The notes under the pieces are model-generated. The model searched no databases. It was given only the letters and a program-made list of their open reading frames with translations, and had not been told where the DNA came from. Made by a program: the position numbers and the translations under genes. From NCBI GenBank assembly GCA_030043815.1, contig JASHWX010000009.1:1-6330 (forward strand): a stretch of 6,330 nt of DNA, given 5' to 3'. The stretch is from Candidatus Rhabdochlamydia sp. GTDB lineage: Bacteria; Chlamydiota; Chlamydiia; Chlamydiales; Rhabdochlamydiaceae. How positions within the stretch are numbered: position 1 is the first letter of the stretch; every line of letters begins with the position of its first letter. Below, piece after piece: positions 6,098-6,330 of the stretch.

Positions 6098-6267
6098 GAG
6101 ACTGTTGTCGAATTAAGACTTCGTCGATTTTCGGGATTATTTTGGCCGATTTTCGATTCAAATTGCAGGGGTAATATACAAAAGTTGATATTACCCCTGC
6201 AATTTGAATCGAAAATCGGCTCAAAAGAACCCAAAAATCGACAGAAGCTTAATTCGACAACAGTCTC
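6098..6267. mobile_element. Foldback MITE-like element (170-bp near-perfect palindrome)
   Basis: Two 80-nt arms (6098-6177 and 6188-6267) around a 10-nt loop pair at 70 of 80 positions. The outer 20 bp (6098-6117 with 6248-6267, starting GAGACTGTTGTCGAA) are perfect terminal inverted repeats. A 9-bp block (6123-6131 with 6234-6242) and the inner 33 bp (6145-6177 with 6188-6220) are also perfect. TAA directly flanks both ends (6095-6097 and 6268-6270), a likely 3-bp target duplication of TNA type. It encodes no transposase, so it would depend on one elsewhere. Ends beginning GAGAC with TNA duplications recall some IS5-family subgroups, but that assignment is tentative. No T-run follows the inner stem, so a simple terminator is unlikely. 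It sits 16 nt upstream of the gltX ATG. Confidence 0.8.
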
Positions 6268-6270
6268 TAA

Positions 6271-6330
6271 ATGCCATCCATTTTTCAAGTTTTTGGCAAA
6301 GAAATCAAGGATTGTGTAATTAGTTGGAAT
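6271..6330. other. Window end beyond the palindrome, no assignable gene
   Basis: On the + strand an ATG at 6271 opens a frame (MPSIFQVFGKEIKDC...) for 20 codons to the window edge; the TAA at 6268-6270 stops it upstream. On the - strand the frame running into gltX is also open. Sixty bases are too few to choose. In C. trachomatis the neighbour of gltX is euo, but nothing here identifies it. The original gltX promoter may lie in this stretch or beyond; I see no convincing one. Confidence 0.2.

Noticed and set aside
6145..6220. The 33-bp perfect stem as a rho-independent terminator
   Set aside because: No T-run follows on either strand, the stem is not G+C-rich, and it sits at the head of gltX within a larger palindrome with a target duplication.
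6082..6288. N-terminal extension of GltX by 69 residues from a TTG at 6288
   Set aside because: The extra residues are encoded by the palindromic element, resemble no GluRS N-terminus, and the ATG at 6081 starts directly before the Rossmann strand as in the family.
6271..6330. Start of a divergent + strand gene (MPSIFQVFGKEIKDC...)
   Set aside because: Only 20 codons are visible, no Shine-Dalgarno precedes the ATG because the element ends there, and the opposite strand is equally open. Kept only as a low-confidence note.
1..6330. CRISPR array, tRNA or rRNA genes
   Set aside because: No regularly spaced direct repeats, and I recognised no tRNA cloverleaf or rRNA segment on either strand.

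Overview
The window looks like chromosome from a member of the Chlamydiae, most likely an environmental (Parachlamydia/Waddlia-like) lineage rather than a Chlamydiaceae pathogen. The IspF protein has the chlamydial form of the family (VGIGQDSHRF, DSDGDVVFHAICNA, and TATSGDGL...FGCGDG near the end). It sits next to a flavodoxin-less CysJ-like reductase, as I recall for C. trachomatis CT434/CT435, and gltX (CT445 there) follows. The Kdo hydroxylase gene, the kinase-like gene and the transposon-like debris fit the larger genomes of environmental chlamydiae. The lineage call rests on remembered gene order and protein likeness, not on a search.

Positions 1-3121 (+ strand) hold four tightly packed genes that probably form one operon. 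They are the 3' part of a D-alanine--D-alanine ligase (cut by the window edge), a membrane-anchored protein with a divergent kinase-like fold, a KdoO-type Fe(II)/2-oxoglutarate Kdo hydroxylase, and ispF. The spacings are a 9-nt gap, a 4-nt ATGA overlap and a 14-nt overlap, which suggests translational coupling. The theme is the cell envelope: the D-Ala-D-Ala dipeptide for peptidoglycan, modification of the LPS inner core, and the MEP isoprenoid pathway that feeds polyprenyl carriers.

Positions 3115-4257 (- strand) hold a CysJ-like FAD/NADPH reductase. It converges on ispF with a 7-bp overlap. Divergent from it is a 42-residue candidate lipoprotein (4294-4422, +) with an extended -10 type promoter so close to the ATG that the message may be leaderless. 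Converging on that gene is a 49-codon ORF (4419-4568, -), and the two stop codons share one TTAA. The 49-codon ORF lies largely within a 165-bp segment bounded by imperfect 24-bp inverted repeats.

Positions 4588-6081 (- strand) encode glutamyl-tRNA synthetase, complete at 497 residues. Sixteen bases upstream of its ATG lies the most striking structure in the window: a 170-bp near-perfect palindrome (6098-6267). It has 20-bp terminal inverted repeats starting GAGACTGTTG, a perfect 33-bp inner stem with a 10-nt loop, and TAA on both sides as a direct duplication. It is best read as a foldback MITE that inserted into the gltX leader or promoter region. The last 60 bases hold nothing I can assign with confidence.
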